DNA of 64,000 nucleotides from Saccharothrix luteola (GTDB lineage Bacteria; Actinomycetota; Actinomycetes; Mycobacteriales; Pseudonocardiaceae): assembly GCF_020859565.1 (NCBI RefSeq), contig NZ_JAJHUO010000039.1, positions 1 to 64,000 of the forward strand, read 5' to 3'. Below are positions 15,514 through 24,791 of the stretch, piece after piece. The stretch's first letter is position 1; the number at the start of each line of letters is the position of its first letter. The notes beneath the pieces were generated by a model. That model searched no databases. It was not told where the DNA came from and saw only the letters and a program-made list of their open reading frames with translations. The position numbers and the translations under genes are program-made.

Positions 15514-18500
15514 GCCAGGCCATCCATTCTCTGTCGTTCCGCCGTGTACCTCGAATGAATCCCGTATATCCTATGGATGCGCTCCCTGATTTGCCGGTAG
15601 ATCTGTTTCCTCTTCTCCTCCGCCGTGGCCTGGGAGTCGACGACTATCTCATCGCCGAGACTGCGCACCCAGGCTTCGACCACCACTGCCTCTCGAAGGC
15701 GCACTTCACGTGCTCCGGGGGACAGGTCATCCACGTTCCCCCGGTTCATCAGGTGTTGGTGCAGTTCCTGGGAGGCCGCTCTCGCTTGGGGGATGCCCAT
15801 GGGGTGCATGGCGGCGGCTTGAGCCATCGTGATGTGGCCCCTGGCGGCCATGTCGAGCAACATGCCACCGGTCGCCCGCGTCACCACCGACCGCAGCGTT
15901 TCCTGGTGGATCATCAGTGCCGTGACCTCGCGGACGAAGCGGGGATTGGGCCCCCTCACGGGCTCGCCGCGTAGCGTGTCGAACGCGCTGCGGGCGATCG
16001 CCTGCTGCTTGAGCACTGAACGGGGACCTCGCCAGGACGCGAACAGGTTGCTCAGCTCCTCGTAGCTCAGCGCCTGGTCCGGAGTGGCCCGGAACTTCTT
16101 GTTCGGGTCGATCCACGGTTGCTGCCGCGACTTGGGGATGTTGAAGCGGACGCCGCGGTTGCGGGACGACCTCCCGAACCACTGCTGCCAGATCACATCG
16201 ACCGAACCGCCCGCCTGCGTATCGGTGTAGCGCTGCAAGTCCTTCTGCCACAACGTGGTCGGTGGCTGGTTGCGGAGGTACTCCTGGACCTCGACTGCGC
16301 CTTGGCCGGTGAACTCGTGTGCCACGGTCGGCGTGCCGGCCGCGACAGGCGTGGTCTGCGGCCTGGTGCTGCCCGGTCCCTGCGGGTGCGCCCATTGGGG
16401 AGCGCGGCTGAGCTCCGCCGAGACCTTGCGCACGAAGCGCAGCACGTCGTCCACGACGAAGGCGACGCCTTTGAGGAAGACCAGTACCGGGTTGAGCGTG
16501 GCGCGCAGGTCGACCCCGCGTTGCCCCAGGCGTTCCAACCTGGTCAACCGGTAGGCGATGCGCATCGCGAACAAGGTGGCCCGCAGCACCTTGCCCCGGA
16601 CTCCCTTGCTGAGCAGCCAGGAAAGCTTCGGCTTGATGCGCGCGACGATGAGCTGCAGCCGCTTGTTCTTGTCGTCGGGCTTCGGCTTGTTCTTCTCCTT
16701 GGCCTTCTTGTCCCGGTTCTTCTTCAGCTTGTCCTTGATGCGGTCCCGGTAGTTCCGGTACTTGTCCCGCAGTTTCTTCGCGGTGTTCCGCAGCGACTTG
16801 CCGATCTTGCTGTTGGCGATCTTGCGGCCGACCTTCTTCAGCGTCGTGGCGACCCGCTTAACGCCGTTGGCCACCGCATTGCGCACCGGGTTGACCCGCC
16901 GCTTCGGCGAGTCGGCTCCCGGCCTCTCCTGACGGCGAGGGCGATCGGGCCGGTCGGGGCGTTGCGGGCGGCCCGGTCGCTCGGGGCGGCGACCTGGCGT
17001 GCCGGGGCGCGTGGGACGGGCGGTGGGCCGTCCAGGGCGAGGGCGGCCGGGGGGACGGCGGAGGGCGGCACCGGCGCGCTGCGCCCCGCGCCGGGCCGCG
17101 TTGACCGCGCGGCTGGCGGCCTTCCGAGCGCCCTTCCCGGCCCGCTTCAACCCGGCCATGATCTTCTTGGCCATCCCCTTGAGCGCGCCGCCCACGCCCT
17201 TGGCCGCCCCGGCCAGCTTGGCCATCAGGAAGTTGGTGATGAACTCCAGCAGCGCCACCACACCAGCGGCCACCGCGGCGGCGAACAGGCAGGCGGCAGG
17301 CCCGGCCTTGACCGCCTTCACGAAGGCGATGAAAGCCCCGATCGCGGCGATGATCTTGCTAATCGTGCCCCAGGCCGCCATCAACCCCTGGACGACGGCG
17401 AGGACGGCGCCGGCGGCGGGGACGATCAGGGAGACCAGTCGCTCGATGACGACCGCCACGATCATCATGGGCAGCGCTGCGATGATCGCGTCCCAGACCA
17501 TCTTGCCGATCTTGGCCATGCTGAAGCAGCCCTTGATCAGCACGTCGATCACGGTCTTGCCGAGCCCGACGATGGCCTGGACCTTCTCGTTGAACCACTG
17601 CCGCACGGCCGTCTTGATGGCGTCCCACAGGTGGTTGCGGATGCCCTCGACCGCCGCCGCGCCGAGTCTGCCCAGCCACGTCCCGACGCCCATGGAGGCG
17701 ATGTCGGCGATGATCGCGGCGAACTCGCCGAGCATCTGGATCGCGGCCTTGGCGAACTCGATCGCGGCGTTGACCGCGCTGCGGACCAGCTCGACCGCGG
17801 CCTTGAGGCCTTTCTCCAGCAGGCGCAGCAACCCGGTCAGTGCCTCGGCCAGTTTGTTGAGCAGGAACTCGACGCCCGCCTTCAACGCGTCGGCGAGCTT
17901 GTTCACCGCGGCGATGGCCGCGTCGCGGGCGGCTTCGATGCCCTTGCGTATTCGGGCGGCCAGCTCGGGGAAGAACAGGGCCAGGACGTCGCAGAGCTTG
18001 AGCAGCACGTCGGCCAGCGCGTTGATCAGGCCGATGATGGCGTTGCGGGCGGCGTCGATCAGGCCGGTGACGATGGTGGCGAAGGTCTTGATGATGCCGT
18101 TGACCACCGCGACGGCCGCGTTGAAGATCGCGGTGATCGCGTTGAGCAGTCCCTCGAAGAAGCTCTTGACCTTCGACGCCAGCCAGCCGAAGAAGCCGCC
18201 GTCGGACTCCTGCTTCTTGGCTTCCTTCTCCTTGCGCGCCTTCTCCTCGGCCTGCTCGCGCTCGTGCTGGATCTTGTCGTTGTCGGTCTGCTGGCGCTGC
18301 TCGACCTCCTTGTCGGTGTTCTCCTTCTCCTTGTGGATGCCGGTCCGCGACGCCTCGTGCTCCTTGGTGGCCTCGCCGTTGCTCTCCTCGATCTTGGCGT
18401 CCTGCTCGGCCCGCCACCCCTCGCGCTGGGCCTGCACGTCCGCGGCGACCTTGCCGCGCTCGTCGGCCTGCGCGGCGCTGTTCTCCTGGACCTGCTGCGC

Positions 18501-21500
18501 CACCTGGGCCTCGTGGTCGGCCTTCGCCTGGGCCTCGCCCTGCTGCTTGGCCTGCCGCTCGGTGCCCATCTGGGACTGGCCCTGCGCCACGCCCGCCTGG
18601 ATCTCGGCTCCCCGTTCCTGCTGCGCGACAACGGCGACGCCCTCGTCGGCGCCGCCCGCCTGGACCGGGCCACCGCCCCCGCCGCCCTCGGCCGAGGGCA
18701 CCTGGGCGGTCAGCGTCTCCGGCGGCGCGTTGGGGAAGATCTGGTCCTCGCCCATCGGCTTGGCCGACTCCTCGCGGCCCGCCGTGTGCAGGGTGGTGGA
18801 GGCGTCCCGCAGCTCGGCGGTCTGCTCGTCGGTGCGGGCCGGGTCCTGCTCGCCGGTCAGCTCGACCTTGGGCGCGGGGCCGACGGTGGTGTTCAGCGCG
18901 GGGTCGGTGGTGGGGACGCTGTTCACCGCGTCCTGGACGTCGCGGACCTCCTGCTCGGACATCTCGCCCTGGGCGTTGCCGGTGACGTTCGGGCGCGGGG
19001 TCTGCTGCGCCTGGTTCTCGCCCTCGACGCGCTTGGCCTCGGCCTGGCGCTTCTCCTCCGCGGCCTGGGTCTCCTTGGCCTTGGTCAGCTCGACCTGCAC
19101 CGGCTCACCGGGCGGCGCTGCCTCAGGCGGTCCGGTCAGGACCTGCGGCGCGCCGGACGGGCGGGTGGTCGTCGGGGGAGCGGCCTGCAACGCCTGCTGC
19201 TCCTTGGCGACGTCGTTGGACGCCGCCGCGTCCACCTGGGACAGCGAGGTCTGCATCTTGTCCGGCGGCAGCGTCGCCACCGTGCTCAGCGCCGCCTCCG
19301 GCGGCTGGCTGGACACGTCCGGCGGGGGTGCCTGCTGCTGCTCGGCGGGCGCGGGAGCCACTGCTCCGCCGCCACCGCCACCACCACCGCAGCCACCGCC
19401 ACCGCCCGCGGCCTCGGGCTCGGCCGGGGCGGGACCACCGTCGCAGCCGCCACCGCCGCGTTCCAGCGACGCCTCGGGAGCCGGGCCGGGCCCCAGCTCG
19501 CCGTCCGCAACGCCGGACGCGGCGCCCGGAGCGTCGACCGCGCCACCACCGGCGCCCGCACCGCCACCGAGGTCCGCGCCACCGCCGGGACCTGCGCCGC
19601 CCGCCAGGTCCGGACCCGCGCCCGGACCGACCGCACCGGCAGGATCGGGGCCGGCCTCGGGACCGCCCCCGAACGCCGTGGGCGCGGTGGGCGCGGACAA
19701 GGCCGCCGCACCGGCGGGCTCGGTGGCCTCGGCGCGGCCGTCGTCCGCGCCCACCGGACCGGGCGGTTCGGGTGCGGCGGCGGGCGGCTCGGCGGTCGGT
19801 TCCGGGCCGACCTCGGCGTCCAGCGGCTGCTCGGCGGGGGCCTCGTCCTCCTCCTCGCGCTCGGCGGCGGGCGAGGGTTCCGGCGCTGGTTCGGGCGAGG
19901 GCTCGGGCGCTTCGGCCCGCTCCGGCGGTTCCTGCTCCTCGGCCTGCTCGGCCTTGGTGGGCGGCGGGCTGGGGAAGCTGGGCGCGTCCTGCTGAGGCGG
20001 TGACGATCCGCTGGCGGGCAGCGTGATCCGGTCGGCGGTGGGGACGTTGGAAACGTCGAGGTCGGTGGCGGGCAGGTGGTCCTCGGGCTTGAGCTCCGGC
20101 TGCTCGGGCCGCTCCTCGTCCTCGGCCTTGGGCTCCTCGGGCTCGGGGACCGGCACTTCCTCGTCGGCCGCGGACTCCAGGCCGATCGGCTTCTCCTGCT
20201 CCTCGACCCGCTCGTCGGTCTCCGGGCGCTCCAGCAGGCCGTGCTGGACCAGCGGGCTGTCCGGGGCCTGCGCGGCGGCCTCCACCCGCTCGGGGGCGAC
20301 CTGGCCCTCCTGCTGCGCCATCGGCGCGACCTCGGGCGCGGGTGTGGCACCGGCCGGAGGTCCCTGCCCCGGTGGTGGCTGCGCGCCCGGCGCGCCGGGC
20401 TGCTGCGCGGCGGGGATCTCCTCGGCGGGCGCGCCCTCCGCCGGGGCCTCCTCATCGGCGGGCTTGTCCTGCTCGCCCTTCTTCTCCTCCTCTTTCTCCT
20501 TTTCCTTCTCCTCTTCGCTCTTCTCCTCGTCCTCTTCCTCCGGCTGGGGCTCTTCCTCGGGGGCAGGCTCCTCCGGTTGGGGTTCTTCGGGAGAGGGCTC
20601 TTCCGGCTGCGGCTCTTCCGGCTGGGGTTCCTCCGGCTGGGGTTCCTCGGGCTGCGGCTCTTCGGGCGCGGGTTCCCCAGGGGAAGGCTCTTCGGGGCGG
20701 GGTTCCCCGGTGGCGGGCTCATCGGGCACCGGCTCGGGCACGTTCGGCGTCTCCACCGGGCCGGGCGTGCTCTCCGCCTCCCGCACGTACTCCAGCACCC
20801 GCGCGTACTCCGCCGAGGACAGCCGCCGCTCCAACCGGATCAGCACGTCCTCGCGCAACTCCGGGGTGAACCGCGCCAACTGCGCCCGCACCCGCCGCGA
20901 CGAGTCGGTGGGGTCGCCGCGCAGGCTGCGCAGCACGCCCGCCACCAGCCGGTCCACCAGCGTCGCCGGGTCCAGCCGCTCGGTGCGCAGCCGGTCGGCG
21001 TTGACCGTGGCGTAGCGCAGCCACGCCGCCCCCTGCGCCACCTGGGCAACCGGCTCCTCGACCCGGTCCGACCGCGCGACCCGCTCGGCCTCCTGCTCCA
21101 CCGGCTCGCCCGGCATGGACACCGAACCGGTGTCGCGGCCCTGCACCAGCGCGCCCAACGGGTGCGGCACCTGCGCGGTGTGCAGCAGTTCGTGCACCAG
21201 CAGCCGCTCGCCGGCGGGGGTCTCGGGGCGGAACATGCCGTGCCCGAAGAAGATGTCCTGCCCGACGGTCACCGCGTCCGCGCCCAGCAGCTCGGTCAGC
21301 TCGGCCGCCTCGCGGTCGTGGTGCACGCGCACCGCGGCGAAGTCGTGGCCCAGCCTGGACTCCAGTTCCCGGCGCAGCCCGAGGTCGATCGGGTGGCCCG
21401 GCGCGGCCAGCACCTCCCGCAGCTCGCGCGGCTTGCGGGTGAACGCCGACGCGCCCTCCTTCTTGGGCTTGCCCGGCTCACCCGCCGGGCGCGCCACCGC

Positions 21501-21509
21501 CCGCGTCAC
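15510..21509 (-). CDS. giant eCIS-core (DUF4157) multidomain protein, candidate cargo/effector
   Basis: A 1999-aa protein. Residues about 38-115 are an eCIS-core/DUF4157 domain (LRRELESRLGHDFAAVRVHH, then GADAVTVGQDIFFG) with a zinc-peptidase-like HELLH at 106-110. Then come Pro/Glu repeats (EEPQPEEP, about 270-340), long disordered Pro/Glu/Ala/Gly stretches to about 760 with a poly-Gly run, and a charged coiled coil (about 960-1100). From 1106 to about 1480 there is a chain of long amphipathic or hydrophobic helices (FFGWLASKVKSFFEGLLNAI, then VVNGIIKTFATIVTGLIDAA). A very basic RPGRPRPGRP and Lys-rich linker (1486-1620) follows, then a globular C-terminus (about 1735-1999). DUF4157 marks proteins associated with eCIS particles. 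Whether HELLH is catalytic here and what the C-terminal domain does are unknown. Confidence 0.85.
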   Translation of the reverse strand: MTRAVARPAGEPGKPKKEGASAFTRKPRELREVLAAPGHPIDLGLRRELESRLGHDFAAVRVHHDREAAELTELLGADAVTVGQDIFFGHGMFRPETPAGERLLVHELLHTAQVPHPLGALVQGRDTGSVSMPGEPVEQEAERVARSDRVEEPVAQVAQGAAWLRYATVNADRLRTERLDPATLVDRLVAGVLRSLRGDPTDSSRRVRAQLARFTPELREDVLIRLERRLSSAEYARVLEYVREAESTPGPVETPNVPEPVPDEPATGEPRPEEPSPGEPAPEEPQPEEPQPEEPQPEEPQPEEPSPEEPQPEEPAPEEEPQPEEEDEEKSEEEKEKEKEEEKKGEQDKPADEEAPAEGAPAEEIPAAQQPGAPGAQPPPGQGPPAGATPAPEVAPMAQQEGQVAPERVEAAAQAPDSPLVQHGLLERPETDERVEEQEKPIGLESAADEEVPVPEPEEPKAEDEERPEQPELKPEDHLPATDLDVSNVPTADRITLPASGSSPPQQDAPSFPSPPPTKAEQAEEQEPPERAEAPEPSPEPAPEPSPAAEREEEDEAPAEQPLDAEVGPEPTAEPPAAAPEPPGPVGADDGRAEATEPAGAAALSAPTAPTAFGGGPEAGPDPAGAVGPGAGPDLAGGAGPGGGADLGGGAGAGGGAVDAPGAASGVADGELGPGPAPEASLERGGGGCDGGPAPAEPEAAGGGGGCGGGGGGGGAVAPAPAEQQQAPPPDVSSQPPEAALSTVATLPPDKMQTSLSQVDAAASNDVAKEQQALQAAPPTTTRPSGAPQVLTGPPEAAPPGEPVQVELTKAKETQAAEEKRQAEAKRVEGENQAQQTPRPNVTGNAQGEMSEQEVRDVQDAVNSVPTTDPALNTTVGPAPKVELTGEQDPARTDEQTAELRDASTTLHTAGREESAKPMGEDQIFPNAPPETLTAQVPSAEGGGGGGPVQAGGADEGVAVVAQQERGAEIQAGVAQGQSQMGTERQAKQQGEAQAKADHEAQVAQQVQENSAAQADERGKVAADVQAQREGWRAEQDAKIEESNGEATKEHEASRTGIHKEKENTDKEVEQRQQTDNDKIQHEREQAEEKARKEKEAKKQESDGGFFGWLASKVKSFFEGLLNAITAIFNAAVAVVNGIIKTFATIVTGLIDAARNAIIGLINALADVLLKLCDVLALFFPELAARIRKGIEAARDAAIAAVNKLADALKAGVEFLLNKLAEALTGLLRLLEKGLKAAVELVRSAVNAAIEFAKAAIQMLGEFAAIIADIASMGVGTWLGRLGAAAVEGIRNHLWDAIKTAVRQWFNEKVQAIVGLGKTVIDVLIKGCFSMAKIGKMVWDAIIAALPMMIVAVVIERLVSLIVPAAGAVLAVVQGLMAAWGTISKIIAAIGAFIAFVKAVKAGPAACLFAAAVAAGVVALLEFITNFLMAKLAGAAKGVGGALKGMAKKIMAGLKRAGKGARKAASRAVNAARRGAQRAGAALRRPPGRPRPGRPTARPTRPGTPGRRPERPGRPQRPDRPDRPRRQERPGADSPKRRVNPVRNAVANGVKRVATTLKKVGRKIANSKIGKSLRNTAKKLRDKYRNYRDRIKDKLKKNRDKKAKEKNKPKPDDKNKRLQLIVARIKPKLSWLLSKGVRGKVLRATLFAMRIAYRLTRLERLGQRGVDLRATLNPVLVFLKGVAFVVDDVLRFVRKVSAELSRAPQWAHPQGPGSTRPQTTPVAAGTPTVAHEFTGQGAVEVQEYLRNQPPTTLWQKDLQRYTDTQAGGSVDVIWQQWFGRSSRNRGVRFNIPKSRQQPWIDPNKKFRATPDQALSYEELSNLFASWRGPRSVLKQQAIARSAFDTLRGEPVRGPNPRFVREVTALMIHQETLRSVVTRATGGMLLDMAARGHITMAQAAAMHPMGIPQARAASQELHQHLMNRGNVDDLSPGAREVRLREAVVVEAWVRSLGDEIVVDSQATAEEKRKQIYRQIRERIHRIYGIHSRYTAERQRMDGLA

Positions 21510-21742
21510 GGCGCACCCCTGCGAAGTCCGCTGTGGACCGAACGGGCCAGCGCCACGCCCAGCAGGCGCGCGGAGGAGGTCCGGGGCACCACGGGCAGCC
21601 CGGCCACGACCTCGCGATCCACCGGCACCACCGGGGCGCGCCGCAGCAGCCGGGTCAGCTCCCTCTGGAACGACTCCACCAGCAGGTCCGCGTCCAGCCG
21701 GTCGAACCCGGTCAGCACGAGCTCGTCGATGCGCACCCTCAC
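21506..21742 (-). CDS. 78-aa protein coupled to the eCIS ATPase
   Basis: The GTG at 21742 overlaps the stop of the AAA+ ATPase gene by 4 nt (GTGA), and the stop overlaps the ATG of the eCIS-core giant by 4 nt, which fixes both ends. The protein begins VRVRIDELVLTGFDRLDADL and continues with a helix rich in Leu/Arg (VESFQRELTRLLRRAPVVP). Similar short 'I.I..L.L.G.....A..L...V...L.RLL' proteins are encoded after the ATPase in many phage-tail-like clusters, but none has a known job to my knowledge. No metal site or membrane segment is visible. Confidence 0.75.
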   Translation of the reverse strand: MRVRIDELVLTGFDRLDADLLVESFQRELTRLLRRAPVVPVDREVVAGLPVVPRTSSARLLGVALARSVHSGLRRGAP

Positions 21743-23583
21743 ACCCACCCGGCCACCTCCGCGGAGGTCAGCGAGCGGTCCAGTTTCAGGTACTCGGTGC
21801 GGGCCGCGGCCAGCACGTGCCGCATCCCCAGCGGCACGGCCTGCTCGGCAGCCAGGAACGCCGCGGACAGCGCGATGTTGCGGATGCTGCCGCCCGCCAC
21901 GGTCAGCTGCGCGAGCTTGCCCGCGTCCACGCCCTCGATGGGGGTGTCGGCCGGGATGACCCGCCGCCAGATCTCCGCGCGCTCCACCGGGCCGGGGAAG
22001 GGGAAGTCCACCACGAACCGGATGCGCCGCAGGAACGCGGTGTCCAGCGCCTTCTTCATGTTGGTGGTCAGGATCGCCAGGCCCCGGTAGGACTCCATGC
22101 GCATCAGCAGGTAGCTGACCTCGATGTTGGCATAGCGGTCGTGGCTGTCCTTGATCTCGCTGCGCTTGCCGAACAGCGCGTCGGCCTCGTCGAACAGCAG
22201 CAGCGCGCCGCCACCCTCGGCCGCGTCGAACACCCGGCGCAGGTTCTTCTCGGTCTCCCCGATGTACTTGCTGATCACCTGGGACAGGTCGATGACGAAC
22301 AGGTCCAGCCCCAGCTCGCCCGCCAGCACTTCGGCGGCCAACGTCTTGCCGGTGCCGCTGCCGCCCGCGAACAGCGCGGTGACGCCCAGCCCTCGCCGCA
22401 GCACGTTCTCGAAGCCCCACTCCTGGTAGACCTTGGAGCGCTGGCGCACGTGCGCGACGACCTCGCGCAGCACCAGGCGCTGCGCGTCGGGCAGCACCAG
22501 GTCCGCGGTCACCGCGCGCGGCTCGACCCGCTGCCCCAGCTCGTCCAGCGCCATCCGGGCCTGCTCCAGCCCGGCCCGCCAGGCCAGCTCCGCCGGGTCT
22601 CCCGAGGAACGCCCCACCGCCGCCCCGGCCGCCCGGATGACGTGCGACGCCAACGAGAACTGCGCCACGATGTCCCGTAGCCGCCGCTCGGGCACCGAGG
22701 AGCCGCTGCCGTTGAGCGCGGACCGCCACAGCGCGCGCTGCTCGTCCTGGGTCGGCCGGGTCACCGGCACCCGCGGCCAGGTGCGCCGCCCGGACGGAAC
22801 CGGGTCCAGCGCGGAGACCACCACCGGCACCGCCAGGCCGTCGATGAACGAGCGCACCGCGGCGTGCTGCGGCCCGGACACCTCGACCAGCAGCGCGGAG
22901 GGCAGCAGGAGGGCCTCGCGCTCCCACAGCCGCGACAGCGCCTCGCGCTCGGCCGCGCCGGTGGGCACGTCCTCGGAGAACATCGCGTGCAGCGCCACCC
23001 CGGCGTGCCGGGCGGCCGACGCGGCGACCTCCCAGCGGGTCTGCTGGTCGGCGCCGACCAGGTGCACCCGGGGGCTGTCGGACCACCGCGCGGCCAGCGA
23101 CTCGGCCACCCGCCGGTGCGACTCGGGCAGGTCGCGCGGCACGTCGACGCGGGTCAGCGTGCCGTGCAGGCGGCTGTCCACGTAGGGCACGCCGACCAGA
23201 AAGTGCAGCACCCGCTCGTCCAGGTGCAGCCGGGCGGCGGTGAGCACCGGCTCGGGGTCCACCTCGACCAGCCGCCACCGGCGCAGCGGGGCGACCGGCG
23301 TGGCCGCGCTCCAGTGCGCTCCGTCGAACGCGCCGAAGGCGTGCGCGAAGGTCGGCACGGGCGCCTGCGGGCGCAGCTCTGCGGCGGCGGCCAGCAGCAG
23401 CACCTTGCGCTCGAACGGGCTCAGCCCGAAGCACGAGCACACCGCGTCCAGGGCGCTGAGCCCGTCACCGGGAGGTTCCTCGCGGCCGGCGAGGACGGCG
23501 TCGACGGCGGTCAGCAGCGCGCGCCGGTGCCGGTCGCCGTCCCCCTCGAACCCCTCGAACCCCTCGTCTCCCACCGCGCTCAC
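21739..23583 (-). CDS. AAA+ ATPase of the eCIS (Afp15-like)
   Basis: A 614-aa protein with an N-terminal wing of about 370 residues, which starts with the family's FGLSPFERKVLLLAAAAEL segment. A C-terminal AAA+ domain follows, with Walker A GGSGTGKT near residue 410, Walker B LLLFDEAD near 463, sensor-1 ILTTN, and arginine-finger segment DTAFLRRIRFVVDFPFP. This is the cytosolic ATPase that every eCIS locus carries and that acts in particle assembly or cargo loading. All nucleotide-binding motifs look intact. The stop of the upstream Pvc16-like gene overlaps this start by 4 nt. Confidence 0.93.
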   Translation of the reverse strand: MSAVGDEGFEGFEGDGDRHRRALLTAVDAVLAGREEPPGDGLSALDAVCSCFGLSPFERKVLLLAAAAELRPQAPVPTFAHAFGAFDGAHWSAATPVAPLRRWRLVEVDPEPVLTAARLHLDERVLHFLVGVPYVDSRLHGTLTRVDVPRDLPESHRRVAESLAARWSDSPRVHLVGADQQTRWEVAASAARHAGVALHAMFSEDVPTGAAEREALSRLWEREALLLPSALLVEVSGPQHAAVRSFIDGLAVPVVVSALDPVPSGRRTWPRVPVTRPTQDEQRALWRSALNGSGSSVPERRLRDIVAQFSLASHVIRAAGAAVGRSSGDPAELAWRAGLEQARMALDELGQRVEPRAVTADLVLPDAQRLVLREVVAHVRQRSKVYQEWGFENVLRRGLGVTALFAGGSGTGKTLAAEVLAGELGLDLFVIDLSQVISKYIGETEKNLRRVFDAAEGGGALLLFDEADALFGKRSEIKDSHDRYANIEVSYLLMRMESYRGLAILTTNMKKALDTAFLRRIRFVVDFPFPGPVERAEIWRRVIPADTPIEGVDAGKLAQLTVAGGSIRNIALSAAFLAAEQAVPLGMRHVLAAARTEYLKLDRSLTSAEVAGWV

Positions 23584-24791
23584 CCCGCGATGTCGACGGT
23601 CGGCCCGGTGAACGCGCCGTCGGCGAACGTCAACGGGCTCTCCGCGCCGTCGACCTGCACCCGCACCAGGTACGTGCCCCCGTCCACGTCGCGGATCGGC
23701 ACAACCTGGGCGGTGCCCGGCGGCAGCGGGAACGGCGCGGTGAACTGGTGGCCGCGCGCCTGCCCCACCGGCGTCCGCTCGTCCAGCAGCAGCGTCACCC
23801 GCTGGTCGGGCCGCACCGGGATGTCCAGCTCCACCCGCAGCGCGCCCTGGCCCTCCGGTGTGGCCTGGAGCACCTTCGGTCGACGCACGTAGGGCGCGGC
23901 GTTGGACTCCAACCAGGGCCGCGCGGAGTCGCCGATCGGCACGTCGTAGCGCAGTTGCACCGGGTGCACGCCCGCGGGCAGGTCCGCGGGCTGGGCCAGC
24001 ACGACCACGTCCTCCCGCGACCGCACCACTTCCGCCTCGACGCCGCCGACCAGTGCGCTCACTCCGGGGCGGCCCAGGTTCGCGCCGCGCAGCACCAAGC
24101 GCCGCTCGGCGGTGATCGGGCCGTCGTCGGGCGGGGTACCCTCGGGCGCGTCGAGGGCCAGCGACAGCACCTCGTCGATGACCGGCCGGGAGAACGCGGT
24201 GACCGCGATCTGCCGGCGCAGCACAGGTTTACCGGACGTGGGCGGGGACTGCCCTTCCAGCAGCACCGCGGTCGCCTGGTAGGGCACCGACAGCGCGTAG
24301 GGCGTCTGCAGCATCGTCGACCACAACTTGGACAGGTCGTCGAGGTCCATCTGGGTCGGGGTGAAGCGCACCAGCTGCGGCGAGGCGGCCAGGTCTGAAC
24401 CCAGCAGCGGCGGGCTGCTCACCGCGTCCTGGATGTCCGAGCGGGCCAGGATCGGCTGCTCGTGCAGCGCGGCCACCACCGCGCCCAGCAGCCGCTGCGG
24501 CACGAAGTCCGACTCGTCGCCGTAGAAGCTGATCAGGTAGTGCAGGTCGATCGCGGCCTGCGGTCGCTTGAGCACCGTGCCGTCGCCCGCGCGAGTCACG
24601 GTGTCCCGGTTGCGCAGCGCGGCGTTGGGCACCACCTGGTACAGGAAGACGGTCACCAACGCGTCGGAGGTCGGGTCGGCGGGCGGCTTGGCGGCGGCCA
24701 CCGTCGCGCCGACCTCCACCGCGGCCACGGCGCGGGCCAGAAAGGTCTGCAGCGCCCTGGTGGCGGTGGCCACGGCGAGGAAGTTGCTCAT
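23580..24791 (-). CDS. Pvc16/DUF4255 sheath-tube terminator (cap) protein
   Basis: A 403-aa protein. Residues 1-200 are the Pvc16 N-terminal (DUF4255) domain: LAVATATRALQTFL, then DALVTVFLYQVVPNAALRN, AIDLHYLISFYGDESDFVPQ, then LLGAVVAALHEQPIL. A C-terminal half of Ig-like strands follows (LVLRGANLGRPGVSALVGG, GTAQVVPIRDVDGGTYLVRV). Pvc16/Afp16 closes the distal end of tube and sheath. The start at 24791 overlaps the preceding gene by 4 nt. The length and the DUF4255-plus-IPT/Ig plan are usual for actinobacterial systems. Confidence 0.92.
   Translation of the reverse strand: MSNFLAVATATRALQTFLARAVAAVEVGATVAAAKPPADPTSDALVTVFLYQVVPNAALRNRDTVTRAGDGTVLKRPQAAIDLHYLISFYGDESDFVPQRLLGAVVAALHEQPILARSDIQDAVSSPPLLGSDLAASPQLVRFTPTQMDLDDLSKLWSTMLQTPYALSVPYQATAVLLEGQSPPTSGKPVLRRQIAVTAFSRPVIDEVLSLALDAPEGTPPDDGPITAERRLVLRGANLGRPGVSALVGGVEAEVVRSREDVVVLAQPADLPAGVHPVQLRYDVPIGDSARPWLESNAAPYVRRPKVLQATPEGQGALRVELDIPVRPDQRVTLLLDERTPVGQARGHQFTAPFPLPPGTAQVVPIRDVDGGTYLVRVQVDGAESPLTFADGAFTGPTVDIAG

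Noticed and set aside
20520..20700. Short tandem repeats that could suggest CRISPR or a minisatellite
   Set aside because: They are in-frame codons for Glu-Glu-Pro-Gln-Pro repeats of the giant eCIS protein, without spacers of constant size.
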